Shown one piece after another: positions 1 through 8,677 of a stretch of 64,000 nt of DNA (the stretch's first letter is position 1; each line of letters starts with the position of its first letter). A program made the position numbers and the translations under genes. Source of the DNA: Haloarcula sp. CBA1127. Its GTDB lineage: Archaea > Halobacteriota > Halobacteria > Halobacteriales > Haloarculaceae. The stretch is from assembly GCF_001485575.1 (NCBI RefSeq), contig NZ_BCNB01000002.1, positions 186,001-250,000 of the forward strand, written 5' to 3'. The notes under the pieces were generated by a model that saw only the letters and a list, made by a program, of their open reading frames with translations, made no database searches and was not told where the DNA came from.

Positions 1-84
1 TCGGAGACGGCCGGCTGTAACCTCCCCGAGAACCCGGAGCAGACCCAGTACACCCCGGTGGACTACTACGAGGAGGCCGAGTAG
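1..84 (+). CDS. C-terminal tail of a urea-type ABC transporter substrate-binding protein (partial)
   Basis: Only the last 27 codons are inside the window, in frame from base 1 to the TAG at 82-84. The tail ends in a tyrosine- and glutamate-rich stretch (VDYYEEAE). On sequence alone this tail cannot be identified. Its position two bases before urtB, in the same direction, is where the urea-binding lipoprotein UrtA sits in urt operons, so that role is inferred from context. Confidence 0.55.
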   Translation, partial: SETAGCNLPENPEQTQYTPVDYYEEAE

Positions 85-86
85 GG

Positions 87-1025
87 ATGGTAAACGGGAT
101 CAACCTCGCGCTTCAGTTCCTCGATAGCTTCGCGTTCATCGTGCTCGCCGCGGCGGGGTTGGCCATCATCTTCGGGATCATGGGCGTCATCAATCTGGCA
201 CACGGGGAGTTCATCCTCATCGGTGCCTACACCGCGACGCTGGCCGTGACGCAACTCGGCCTCCCGCTCGTCGTGGCGATGCTCGTCGGCGGTCTGGTCA
301 CTGGCCTCTTCGGGATTCTAACCGAGCGGGTGATTATCTCCGGAGCCTGGCCCAATTACATCAGTCAACAGACGCTGGGCCGCGATATCATTGAACCGCT
401 GTACGACCGTCTGGCCGATTCGATGGTTGCCACGTTTGGACTCAGCCTGATACTGACTCAGGGGGCCCGAATCCGCTTTGGCAACTCAATCGACCAGATA
501 GCCACGCCGTTCGGCGCAATCTCGTACGGGGAGTTCTCGTACTCGACGTACCGAATCGTCCTGGCCGGCGTCAGCATCGGGCTGCTTCTGGCCACCTACT
601 ACCTGTTCACCCGGACCGACTTCGGGATGCGCGCTCGGGCGACGATACAGGACAAGGAAACGGCACAGGCCATGGGCGTCAACACCGACCGGATGTATAT
701 GCTGACGTTCGGCATCGGCTCGGCGCTCGCTGGGCTGACCGGTGCGCTGTTCGCCCCGGTCATCTCGATGCAGCCGACGCTGGGCGACCAGTTCTTGGTC
801 GAGGCGTTCGTCGCCGTCGTCGTCGGCGGGCCGAGCGTCGTCCTCGGGACCGCGCTGTCGGGAGGCGTTCTCGGGGCGATTCTGGCCACGTTCTCGAACC
901 TCTACGGGACGTTTATCGGCCGTATCGCGCTGCTGGTCGCCGCGCTCATCGCGCTCCGGTTCCTCCCCGACGGTATCACCGGGTTCATCGAACAACTGCG
1001 GCAACGGAGACAGGAGAGCGACTAG
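87..1025 (+). CDS. urtB: Urea / branched-chain amino acid ABC transporter permease, UrtB-like
   Basis: This 312-residue integral membrane protein belongs to the LivH/UrtB permease family and would form one half of the membrane channel. Hydrophobic segments run through its length. The family motif GVINLAHGEFILIGAY lies near residues 33-48, and the cytoplasmic coupling loop (RARATIQDKETAQAMGVN) lies near residues 180-197. The start at 87 comes two bases after the previous stop, with a GAGG-type ribosome site inside the preceding gene. UrtB rather than LivH is inferred from the UrtD- and UrtE-like ATPases that follow. It would import urea as a nitrogen source, probably to feed urease encoded outside the window. 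Confidence 0.85.
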   Translation: MVNGINLALQFLDSFAFIVLAAAGLAIIFGIMGVINLAHGEFILIGAYTATLAVTQLGLPLVVAMLVGGLVTGLFGILTERVIISGAWPNYISQQTLGRDIIEPLYDRLADSMVATFGLSLILTQGARIRFGNSIDQIATPFGAISYGEFSYSTYRIVLAGVSIGLLLATYYLFTRTDFGMRARATIQDKETAQAMGVNTDRMYMLTFGIGSALAGLTGALFAPVISMQPTLGDQFLVEAFVAVVVGGPSVVLGTALSGGVLGAILATFSNLYGTFIGRIALLVAALIALRFLPDGITGFIEQLRQRRQESD

Positions 1026-2180
1026 ATGTCGAGAAACAGTGCAAACGGCGAGGCGAACAGGTCGCTCCCGGGCCGGCTTCGCAGCCGGTTCGAGGGGCCA
1101 AACACTATCGGGGAATCGCGCGGGTTCTGGGTCGGCTTCGCCGTCGCCGTGGCAGCCCTTGTCGTCTACCCGGCCTTCGGTGACGGCTCACAGCTGTCGC
1201 TGTTCATGGTGCTGGCCCTGCTGGGGCTTTCGCTGTCGGTCGTCTGGGGCTACTCGGGCGTACTGAGTTTCGGGCAGGTCGTCTTCTTCGGCATCGGGGC
1301 CTACACGTTCGGCGTCGTCTCGATCAACTTTGCGACCCCGGGCGGTATCACGGCCGCTGTCATCGCTGGCGTCATCGGTGGCGGTGTCAGCGCGGCGATA
1401 CTGGGCTACTTCATGTTCTACGGCGGGGTGCGAGACGTCTACGTCACCATAATCACGCTCGTCTCGACGATAGTCATGCACACGTTCATGGCCCAGACCG
1501 CCGGGTCCGAGTGGGCCATCGGCGAGGCAGCACTGGGCGGGTTCAACGGGATGCCGGACATCCCGCTGCTGACGCTCGGCATCGAAGGTGCATCCTACCA
1601 GTTCATCTACAACCCGTTCCCGATGCGGGTCGTTGGTATCGGCTCGTTCGAAATCAGCCCGTTCTACTACCTCGTCCTCCTCCTGCTAGTCGGGACGTAC
1701 CTCGGGTTGCGGGTCCTCGTCAATTCGGACTACGGGCGCGTGATGGTCGCCGTCCGAGAGGACGAGGACCGCACCGAGATGTTCGGCTACAACGTGACCC
1801 GCGTCAAGTTCGTCGTGTTCACGCTCGGCGGAGCGCTGGCGGGTCTGTCCGGCGTACTGTACGCCGCACGGAACGTCTACATCGACCCGACCGTGTTTTC
1901 GCTGCTGTTCGCAACGTTGCCGGTCATCTGGGTGAGTATCGGCGGTCGAAAGAGCCTGCTCGGGGCCGTCGTCGCAACGCTCGCCATCGAATACCTCCGC
2001 ATCTCGATGGCGGGTGAGCTGGCGCTGGTCCTGCTTGGCACTCTACTGCTGGTGACGATCCTGGTCCTTCCGAGCGGCTTCGTTCCGTGGCTCCACGGGC
2101 AGATCGTCGAAACCCGGTTCGGCCCGGGCGAAGCCGGCGGGGCTAGCGCACCCGACGCGCCGAGTGAGGTGAGTGACTAA
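1026..2180 (+). CDS. urtC: Urea / branched-chain amino acid ABC transporter permease, UrtC-like
   Basis: This 384-residue permease is the second membrane subunit (LivM/UrtC family). It starts immediately after urtB with no spacer and overlaps urtD by one base, so the genes are certainly co-transcribed. The N-terminal 35 residues are hydrophilic. The LivM-type motif VVWGYSGVLSFGQVVFFGIG lies around residues 72-91, and the coupling-loop motif VREDEDRTEMFGYN around residues 243-256. At least eight hydrophobic segments are visible, and the tail is small and acidic. The length fits UrtC, which is longer than UrtB. Confidence 0.85.
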   Translation: MSRNSANGEANRSLPGRLRSRFEGPNTIGESRGFWVGFAVAVAALVVYPAFGDGSQLSLFMVLALLGLSLSVVWGYSGVLSFGQVVFFGIGAYTFGVVSINFATPGGITAAVIAGVIGGGVSAAILGYFMFYGGVRDVYVTIITLVSTIVMHTFMAQTAGSEWAIGEAALGGFNGMPDIPLLTLGIEGASYQFIYNPFPMRVVGIGSFEISPFYYLVLLLLVGTYLGLRVLVNSDYGRVMVAVREDEDRTEMFGYNVTRVKFVVFTLGGALAGLSGVLYAARNVYIDPTVFSLLFATLPVIWVSIGGRKSLLGAVVATLAIEYLRISMAGELALVLLGTLLLVTILVLPSGFVPWLHGQIVETRFGPGEAGGASAPDAPSEVSD

Positions 2181-2986
2181 TGAGTGATACTGAAACCGAC
2201 TCCGAAATCGACTCGCTTGGACCGAACGTCCGGCAAACCGCTGCGGAACTGGCAACGGGTGACAGAACGGAGACACTGCTACAGACTGACGGGCTCGTCA
2301 AGCAGTTCGGCGGGTTTACTGCCACCGACGACGTGGACTTCTCGGTCGCCGAGGGGGAGCTACGCTGTCTCATCGGCCCAAACGGCGCTGGCAAGTCAAC
2401 GCTACTGAACCTGATTACCGGGACGTACGAGGCCAGCGACGGCAGTATCTACTACAACGGCCACGACATCACTGACCTCGACCCACATGAGCGGGTCTCT
2501 CGCGGTATCAGTATGAAATTCCAGGTCCCGTCCGTGTACGGTGACCTGAGTGTCAGAGAGAACGTCAGGCTCCCCGTCCAGCAGTTCGCCGACGGGGAGG
2601 AGCGGCGGCGGCTGGTCGCCGAGGCTATCGAGGCTGCGGGCCTTACCGGCTACGAAGACGTTGCTGCGTCGCAACTCTCACACGGCCAACAACAGCAACT
2701 GGAAATCGGGATGGCTGCCGCGCTGGAACCCGACCTGCTCCTGCTGGACGAGCCGGTCGCCGGCCTCGACGTGGCCGAACGCGAAGCTATTGCCGAGCGG
2801 ATCAGGCGGCTCAACGAAGAGGAAGGGATCGCCTTCATCGTTATCGAACACGACACCGACTTCGTCGCGAGCATCGCCGAAGAAGTGACCGTCCTGCACA
2901 ACGGTGAGGTGTTCCGCGAGGGGCCGATTGAAGAAATCGAATCCGACCCAGAGGTCCAGCGGATATATCTGGGAGGTGAGTCATGA
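2180..2986 (+). CDS. urtD: Urea ABC transporter ATP-binding protein, UrtD-like
   Basis: This is a 268-residue ATPase of the LivG/UrtD family with an extra hydrophilic N-terminus of about 35 residues. Walker A is GPNGAGKST (near residue 76), preceded by GELRCLI, a form characteristic of UrtD. KFQVPSVYGDLSV sits in the Q-loop region. The signature is LSHGQQQQLEIGMA, Walker B is LLLLDEPVAGLD, and the switch histidine is in VIEHD. The stop overlaps the start of the next gene by four bases. It would hydrolyse ATP on the cytoplasmic face together with UrtE. Confidence 0.88.
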   Translation: MSDTETDSEIDSLGPNVRQTAAELATGDRTETLLQTDGLVKQFGGFTATDDVDFSVAEGELRCLIGPNGAGKSTLLNLITGTYEASDGSIYYNGHDITDLDPHERVSRGISMKFQVPSVYGDLSVRENVRLPVQQFADGEERRRLVAEAIEAAGLTGYEDVAASQLSHGQQQQLEIGMAAALEPDLLLLDEPVAGLDVAEREAIAERIRRLNEEEGIAFIVIEHDTDFVASIAEEVTVLHNGEVFREGPIEEIESDPEVQRIYLGGES

Positions 2987-3684
2987 TGCTCGAACTCGAC
3001 GAGGTTTCTGCAGCCTACGACACAACGCCGATACTGCGGGATGTGGATCTCTCCGTTGACGAGGGCGAAATCGTCGGCGTGATGGGGAAAAACGGCGTCG
3101 GCAAGACGACACTCCTGAAGACGGTGATGGGCTTGCTGGAGCCCAGCGAGGGGACCATCAGCTACGATGGCGTTGATGTGACCGACGCGAGCGCCGACGA
3201 GCGTGCCCGGGCCGGTATCGGCTACATCCCGCAGGGCCGGGACGTGTTCCCCAAGCTAACCGTCGAACAGAACATCAGGATGGGCGAGACCATCCGGTCG
3301 GACAGCGACGAAACGCTGTACGACCAGATATACGATTACTTCCCCGTGCTCGAAGAGCGAGCCAGTCAGGAAGCCGGAACGCTCTCGGGCGGGCAACAGC
3401 AGATGCTCGCCATCGGTCGCGCACTGGTGTCGAATCCTGACTTGCTCTTGCTCGATGAACCGTCCGAGGGCATCCAGCCCTCTATCGTCGACCAGATCAG
3501 CCAGGATATGCAGACAATCAACGACGACCTCGGGACGACGATTCTGTTCGTTGAGCAGAATCTCGGAGTCATCCGTGAGATGGCCGACCGCTGTTACGCG
3601 ATGGAGCGTGGCACGGTGGTTGACGAACTCGGTCCGTCGACTATTGCCGACGAGGACGCGATTGCGGAGTACCTCGCGGTCTGA
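2983..3684 (+). CDS. urtE: Urea ABC transporter ATP-binding protein, UrtE-like
   Basis: This 233-residue ATPase of the LivF/UrtE family is last in the operon. Walker A is GKNGVGKTT, the motif YIPQGRDVFPKLTVEQNI is the UrtE/LivF-specific Q-loop stretch, the signature is LSGGQQQMLAIGRAL, and Walker B is LLLLDEPSEGIQP. It overlaps urtD by four bases (ATGA). The length matches UrtE (about 230 residues). No sequence for an accessory regulator follows; 178 bases separate it from the next gene. Confidence 0.88.
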   Translation: MMLELDEVSAAYDTTPILRDVDLSVDEGEIVGVMGKNGVGKTTLLKTVMGLLEPSEGTISYDGVDVTDASADERARAGIGYIPQGRDVFPKLTVEQNIRMGETIRSDSDETLYDQIYDYFPVLEERASQEAGTLSGGQQQMLAIGRALVSNPDLLLLDEPSEGIQPSIVDQISQDMQTINDDLGTTILFVEQNLGVIREMADRCYAMERGTVVDELGPSTIADEDAIAEYLAV

Positions 3685-3862
3685 GACGGACTGCCGTCGC
3701 CGTTCCACGCCGCTGGCACCCGCCTTCGGACGGTCGTCTGCGGAATGACGCGTGGCGGTTCGGACGCAGGCTGAACTGTCGGCTGTCTAGTTCCTTCATA
3801 ATCAAGTGCAAGCAACCGAATCAACAGGAACTTGAGTACCCACTGAACAGACCTGTACACGA

Positions 3863-5278
3863 ATGTCCGATCGTGACTCATGGATATCGAATCTTGGTTT
3901 CGTGCTTGCCGCCGTCGGCGGTGCGGCAGGTCTGGGGAACATCTGGCGGTTCCCGTGGCTGACCGCCGGAAACGGTGGCAGTGCGTTCCTCATCGTCTAC
4001 CTGCTCGTCGTCGTCGGCATCGGCGTCCCGGGACTACTCGCTGAGTTCGTCCTCGGACGCTGTGGCCGACAGACGCCGACTGCGGCGTTGCGCTCGCTCA
4101 CCGGCTCCCGCTGGGGGTCGTGGCTGGGCGCGTTCAATGTCCTCACAACGCTCGTCATCCTCTCGTTCTACTCTGTCGTCGGCGGGTGGATCCTTCGCTA
4201 CACGCTCGTCTCACCGGTTGGGACGTACTTCGGGCAGCCCCAGCAGTACTTCGGGGCAATGAGCTTTGGCCTCGAAGCGGTCGCCTTTCACCTGCTGTTC
4301 CTCGGTATCGTTGCCGCCATCGTCTTCTTTGGCATCAGCAACGGTATCGAACGCGTCTCGAAGGTGATGCTCCCCGGCGTCGTGATTATCCTGCTCGGCC
4401 TCGCGGTGTGGACGGCCACTCAGCCGGGGACGGCCGCCGGCTACGCGTTCTATCTCAGTTTCGACGCCGAATACCTCGCTGGGAACTTCCTGAGCGTCAT
4501 CGGGCCAGCGGCGGGACAGGCGCTGTTCACGCTCTCGCTTGGTGCTGGAGTGATGCTGACGTACGCCTCGTATCTGGACGACAACGCATCGCTCCCGCGA
4601 GATACACTCGTCATCGCGGTCTCGAACACGTTCATCGGAGTTCTCGCCGGGCTGGTCGTCATTCCGCTGCTGTTTTCTCAGGGCGTCGACCCCGGGCAGG
4701 GCGGTCCCGGTGCGCTGTTTGTCGCGCTGGCGACGGCGTTTGCGACGCTACCGGGCGGTGAACTCGTCGCGACCGCGTTCTTTGCGACCGTGCTGATGGC
4801 TGCGGTGACCAGTGGTATCAGCCTGCTTGAAACGCCGGTGGCAACGCTCGTCGACAGCTTTGGCGTCCCACGACGCCGGGCGACAGTGCTGGTTTCGGTC
4901 CTGCTCGCGGTTACTGGGAGCGGGCTGTCACTCACAAGCTCGGTGTTCCAGTTCGTCTCTGGCACGCTCGCAGACCTGATGTTGACCGTTGGGCTGTTCG
5001 CGTTCACTGTCATCGTCGGCTGGCTGCTGCGCGGGGACGCGCTGGCCGAGTTCCGCGCCGGAACCGACCGTTTCGAATGGCTAGCTAGACCGTGGCTCCT
5101 AACCGTTAGCTGGGTTCTCCCCGTCGTCGTGTTGTTCCTGTTGACGAACACGCTCGCGTCGCTCGCCGGAATCTTGCTGGGACTCGGCGGTCGAGCGATT
5201 ATCGCGGTCATCGGCACCGTCGCCCTGGCTGTCGTCGTTCGAAACGGAAGCCGGAGCGACCGGCTGAGTTCGCACTAG
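3863..5278 (+). CDS. Sodium-dependent transporter, neurotransmitter:sodium symporter (SNF) family
   Basis: This 471-residue polytopic membrane protein carries the family's N-terminal signature, GLGNIWRFPWLTAGNGGSAF near residues 22-41, which forms the Na+ and substrate site in TM1. About eleven to twelve hydrophobic segments follow, as in LeuT-fold bacterial and archaeal members. It would import an amino acid or related osmolyte using the sodium gradient; the substrate cannot be read from sequence. The gene stands alone, 178 bases after the urt operon. The final residues are short and basic, without extra domains. Confidence 0.85.
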   Translation: MSDRDSWISNLGFVLAAVGGAAGLGNIWRFPWLTAGNGGSAFLIVYLLVVVGIGVPGLLAEFVLGRCGRQTPTAALRSLTGSRWGSWLGAFNVLTTLVILSFYSVVGGWILRYTLVSPVGTYFGQPQQYFGAMSFGLEAVAFHLLFLGIVAAIVFFGISNGIERVSKVMLPGVVIILLGLAVWTATQPGTAAGYAFYLSFDAEYLAGNFLSVIGPAAGQALFTLSLGAGVMLTYASYLDDNASLPRDTLVIAVSNTFIGVLAGLVVIPLLFSQGVDPGQGGPGALFVALATAFATLPGGELVATAFFATVLMAAVTSGISLLETPVATLVDSFGVPRRRATVLVSVLLAVTGSGLSLTSSVFQFVSGTLADLMLTVGLFAFTVIVGWLLRGDALAEFRAGTDRFEWLARPWLLTVSWVLPVVVLFLLTNTLASLAGILLGLGGRAIIAVIGTVALAVVVRNGSRSDRLSSH

Positions 5279-5337
5279 TCCGACTGTCCTGACTCGGTCT
5301 TTCTCCAGAAGCCGCCTAGTCGGTGTCCGTGTCACGC

Positions 5338-5442
5338 ATGGCTACGGACCACGACAATCTCGAACCACTCGACCCTGAAATGGTGGTAAAATTATTCACC
5401 GACTACAAGTCGATGACTCTCTCTGTCACAGCTTACCGTTGA
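5338..5442 (+). pseudogene. Possible scrap of an integrase N-terminus (34 codons)
   Basis: A 34-residue open frame begins ATG at 5338 and ends TGA at 5440-5442. Its middle (NLEPLDPEMVVKLFTDYKS) resembles the first residues of the SAM-like domain in haloarchaeal tyrosine recombinases, where LEPLDPE-type sequences are followed by a short helix. No catalytic domain follows on any frame. It may be a fragment left after an integration event, or a chance frame. The rest of 5279-5496 shows nothing recognisable. Confidence 0.3.
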
Positions 5443-5496
5443 AGATCAGCCCTGTCCAGACAATGTCTTTTGACATTCCGTGGCCGTCGGCTGTCG

Positions 5497-6197
5497 TTAG
5501 CACTCTTCGCAACTGCAGTAGCGCTCGCAGACGGGGTTAGCGCAGTCGGGACTGCGCGCTGAGCAGAACTCCCGGCCGTGGGTAATAAGCAGAACGTGCA
5601 GCGGGTAGGTCAGTTCGTCGGGAATGATTGCGTCTAGCTCGTCGTGGGCGCGCTTGTTCGTTGCTGATTCGGTTACCAGCCCGAACCGCTTGGAGACCCG
5701 CTCGACGTGGGTGTCGACAGCCATTGTCGGCTTCCCGAAGTGGAAGTTCAGGACGACGCTGGCGGTCTTTGGGCCGACGCCCTTGATATCGGTGAGCCAG
5801 CCTTTCGCCTCGTCGGTTGGCATGGCGTCAAGGAAGGCAAGAGAATAGGCCCCACCGGTTTCCTCGCGGATGGCCGCAAGCGCCCGCTGAATGCGGGCGG
5901 CTTCTGGTCGGGGAGCCCTGCGACGCGGATGGTGTCGGCCAGTTCGTCGTGGTCTGCCGCTTCAATAGCTTCGAAGTCGCTGTATGCGGTGAACAGCGCC
6001 TCAGAGGCTCGGCGTGTATTCTCGTCGGCTACGTTTTGTGAGAGAATCGTCGTCACGAGCTGTCGAACTCCCTCGCCAGGGTCGGCGCTGGCGTCGGCGC
6101 CGTGGTCGCTTGTGCGTTCGACCGGGCCGTGCAGCGAGACGAGGTCGTCGTGGAGGTCACGAACACCGGCGGCGTCCCACTCTTCAGTCGTCGACAT
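5497..6197 (-). pseudogene. nth: Endonuclease III, interrupted by a one-base frameshift
   Basis: The enzyme removes oxidised pyrimidines from DNA and nicks the abasic site. The first part (start ATG at 6197, MSTTEEWDAAG) carries LVTTILSQNVADENT and runs to DQK near 5903. The second part resumes one base out of register and reads IKGVGPKTASVVLNFHFGK, then VDTHVERVSKRFGL with the catalytic aspartate, then a cysteine cluster near the C-terminus (first spacing C-x6-C). Adding a single base at about 5900-5901 (minus-strand AAG CCG to AAG GCC GCC) joins both parts into a 233-residue protein of normal length. All motifs are otherwise intact. Either the mutation is recent or the base is a sequencing error. 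Confidence 0.85.
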
Positions 6198-6507
6198 ATT
6201 CCCTGCCAAGGCCCAGACCGACTTCAAGACACCGTCCTCGTTCGGTTTCGACTTGCGCCGGTCCACGCTGACTCTATACCTTGCCAGAGACTCTTTTCGA
6301 CGGTGCTACACCACTCACCAGACTGTGAGTAGGGAACAGCAAGATCGGTATCGGGGCTATCTACCCGGGCAACCCCTCAGCCATTATCAGCAACTGCGCT
6401 TAGCGATGGGGCGAGGACAGTCATAGACGGCTTCGCCTGAGCCGACTGAGATATAGGTGTCATTGAGTGTGAATACCTTCTTACCCACACGAAGTGAATG
6501 GCCATGT

Positions 6508-7272
6508 ATGGGGATGCGCTGTGAACTCTTTGGACATGAATTTGGAGACTCAAAGATAGAGGAGTCGTACGATGAAGGCGAGCGCGGCACTGTTCTAACC
6601 GTTCGGGAATACAGGGCTTGCCAGCGATGTGGACATATCCACCATATCTCTGAGAATCGAGGCTTGATATCCACCATAGCAGAATCGAAAGCAAATGACG
6701 AGCGGTCGGACGATGCCGAATACACAGCCGAAACCGAGCGGCAAGTGGAACGGAGAGAGAATGCAGAGGACGAGACCGGGGCGACGGACACGGGTCAGCC
6801 GGCGGAAACGGAACCGACCGATGCTCCCGAATCGACAGCGAACGCGCCGGACACGGTCGCGGACCCACCCTCGGATACGGAAGTGAGTGAGGCATCCGCG
6901 GCGGTGACCGCATCGACACCACCGGAGCGGACTGACGATGCCGTAATACTGTCTGAATCAGCGACACAAGAGCCAGATGACGACGGCTCCACGCCGCCGA
7001 ATAGCGACGATGCAGTCATCATTGATGATGCTTCAGACACTGCGCACCCGTCGTCTGAAACTTTCGAAGAATCAGGTACTGAAAACGACCAAGACGAGAG
7101 TTTGCACACAGCGGACGACCTAGAGAGTACGACAACTGACTCGGATCCTACATATCGGTGCCCAAGATGTGAGTTCGAACTCCCAGTGAGTGAACCGTCA
7201 TTCTTTAGCGGTGATGTCTGTCCACAGTGTCGAGTCGGCTACCTCGAGGACACATCGGACAGCGAGTCGTAA
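6508..7272 (+). CDS. Haloarchaeal two-zinc-ribbon protein with long acidic linker
   Basis: The protein has about 254 residues in three parts. An N-terminal domain (MGMRCELFGHEFGD..., then YRACQRCGHIHHISENR) has a CxxC knuckle and a conserved haloarchaeal look. The middle, about 130 residues, is very rich in D, E, S and T and looks disordered. The C-terminal zinc ribbon reads CPRCEFELPV...CPQCRVGYL. An upstream in-frame ATG at 6457 would add a non-conserved stretch; the ATG at 6508 (or 6514) starts at the conserved domain. No enzymatic motif is visible. A role in nucleic-acid or protein binding is only a guess from the ribbons. It opens the salactin neighbourhood. Confidence 0.7.
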   Translation: MGMRCELFGHEFGDSKIEESYDEGERGTVLTVREYRACQRCGHIHHISENRGLISTIAESKANDERSDDAEYTAETERQVERRENAEDETGATDTGQPAETEPTDAPESTANAPDTVADPPSDTEVSEASAAVTASTPPERTDDAVILSESATQEPDDDGSTPPNSDDAVIIDDASDTAHPSSETFEESGTENDQDESLHTADDLESTTTDSDPTYRCPRCEFELPVSEPSFFSGDVCPQCRVGYLEDTSDSES

Positions 7273-7340
7273 GCCTTCGACGGGACGTGCCCCCCAGAGA
7301 GGTGGTCACCGTGGAATATGATCTTGCAGTGAGCGCCCGC

Positions 7341-8020
7341 TCAATAGTTCTGGAACAGCAGTTTTCGCACGTCATCTTTCGTCCGTGCGCTCACTGTTGA
7401 ACCGTCGGGGAGCGTGACTTCGTATGGTTCGTCGGTTTCATCTGACCGAGTCCACTTTTCGTCATGTTCAGTCAGCAAACGGTTAGCGACCGACAGGGTG
7501 TCTCCCGGGTGTTGTTGGGCTCGGCTGCGTCACCGGTTTCGACGGCATCGGGTGTTGGACCAGCCTGTGCCGACGTATCGCTTTGTGTGCTCTCGTGTCC
7601 GTCGCTTGGCGTATCCGCTGACTTCTTTTGACCAGTAGCGGCCCCTTCTCCATCACCTTCGTTCGCTCTCGTATCGGGGTCGATATCTGCAAGGCGAGTC
7701 GCGAGTTCACTCGTCCCAAGCGCCGAGAGCAGTTTCCCTCGCATCTCGTCGGCTTCAATACCGCTTCCGGGGACCTCCGGCACCTCGGACGCGATGTGTT
7801 GGAGTTCCGGATACTCAGCTGAGGCGATTCGCTCGTAGTCGGGACGGCTCAGGCCTTGCTCGCCTTCAAGCTGGTCCGGCGGTGTGTATGTATCGAGGAG
7901 GTAGTCCACGACATCTTGCGTACGAATATGACCGTACGTCTCGATGAACGCATCTTCAAGCTCCTCTTGAATTGCCGTTAAATCCGCCTGTTGTGTGTCC
8001 GTAATCTCGATCTCCGGCAT
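7341..8020 (-). pseudogene. Conserved haloarchaeal acidic protein, frameshifted near its C-terminus
   Basis: The start at 8020 (MPEIEITDTQQ) is fixed by a GGAGG ribosome site five bases upstream, in preference to the ATG at 8032. An N-terminal helical region (AIQEELEDAFIETYGH...VVDYLLDTYTPP) is followed by a disordered, S/T/D/E-rich linker. The frame then stops at 7472. One base out of register the sequence continues without a start codon as TLSVANRLLTEHDEKWTRSD, then YEVTLPDGSTV...TKDDVRKLLFQNY, ending TGA at 7341. Adding one G to the GGG run (plus strand CCC at 7504-7506) restores a 226-residue protein. Function is unknown. The N-terminus could be a small dimerisation or DNA-associated helical domain. 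Confidence 0.65.
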
Positions 8021-8113
8021 TGCCTCCAACATCGGTCGCCCAACTCATAACTCGTTCCCTAGAGGGGGAGAACTGACGGAACCATTGTATAGCAGAGACA
8101 CGCATACTCTGGT

Positions 8114-8587
8114 ATGCGGTGCCCCCGCTGCGATTCCGACCTCAGCACGTACACGCTTGCAACCGGCAACCAGACAGCGATCGTCTGTGAATCGTGCGGC
8201 TTCGCAGACCTCTCTACGTCCCATCACAACGAGGTATCTCCTCCAGAGTCCTGGGAATTCGCTTTTGCCCGGTTCAACCAGCATCCTGATTCTACCCCTG
8301 GGAAACCCGAGAATACTGGCCGGACACCCAGTGTCCCGATTCCAGAGAGTGACGAATCCACAGACCGACCAGAGTTCTCGCTTGAACAGGCTGGTGTTGC
8401 GGTCGGCATCTCTCTGGGGTCTGATACTAACACGTTCCGACAGGACGCTGCTGACGAGTTGAACCGCGTTATCGACGAGAGCGAAAGTGAATCAGGTGGA
8501 GACGGTACAGCCAACCTTGACGAGAACGATGTGGACAGTCAAAAGGCGGACACTGAAGCCGACGAAAACGGCGACGAAACTGAGTAA
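8114..8587 (+). CDS. Zinc-ribbon protein with acidic tail
   Basis: The protein has 157 residues. The N-terminus (MRCPRCDSDLSTYTL...IVCESCGFADL) is a compact CxxC...CxxC zinc ribbon. The middle (WEFAFARFNQ, then FSLEQAGVAVGISLGSDTNTF) is moderately conserved in appearance, and the last 40 residues are almost entirely D, E, S, N and G. No catalytic motif is present. It is divergent from the frameshifted gene at 7341-8020 and convergent with the actin-like gene, which ends 90 bases downstream. The ribbon is well supported; function is unassigned. Confidence 0.7.
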   Translation: MRCPRCDSDLSTYTLATGNQTAIVCESCGFADLSTSHHNEVSPPESWEFAFARFNQHPDSTPGKPENTGRTPSVPIPESDESTDRPEFSLEQAGVAVGISLGSDTNTFRQDAADELNRVIDESESESGGDGTANLDENDVDSQKADTEADENGDETE

Positions 8588-8677
8588 CGCCCACCGTCGG
8601 TTGTGTTATCTGGAACGAGGACCAAGCACAGATCTTGGCTGATGTCGGCGAGCAGCGCGTCGATGCGGGAGTAACCG

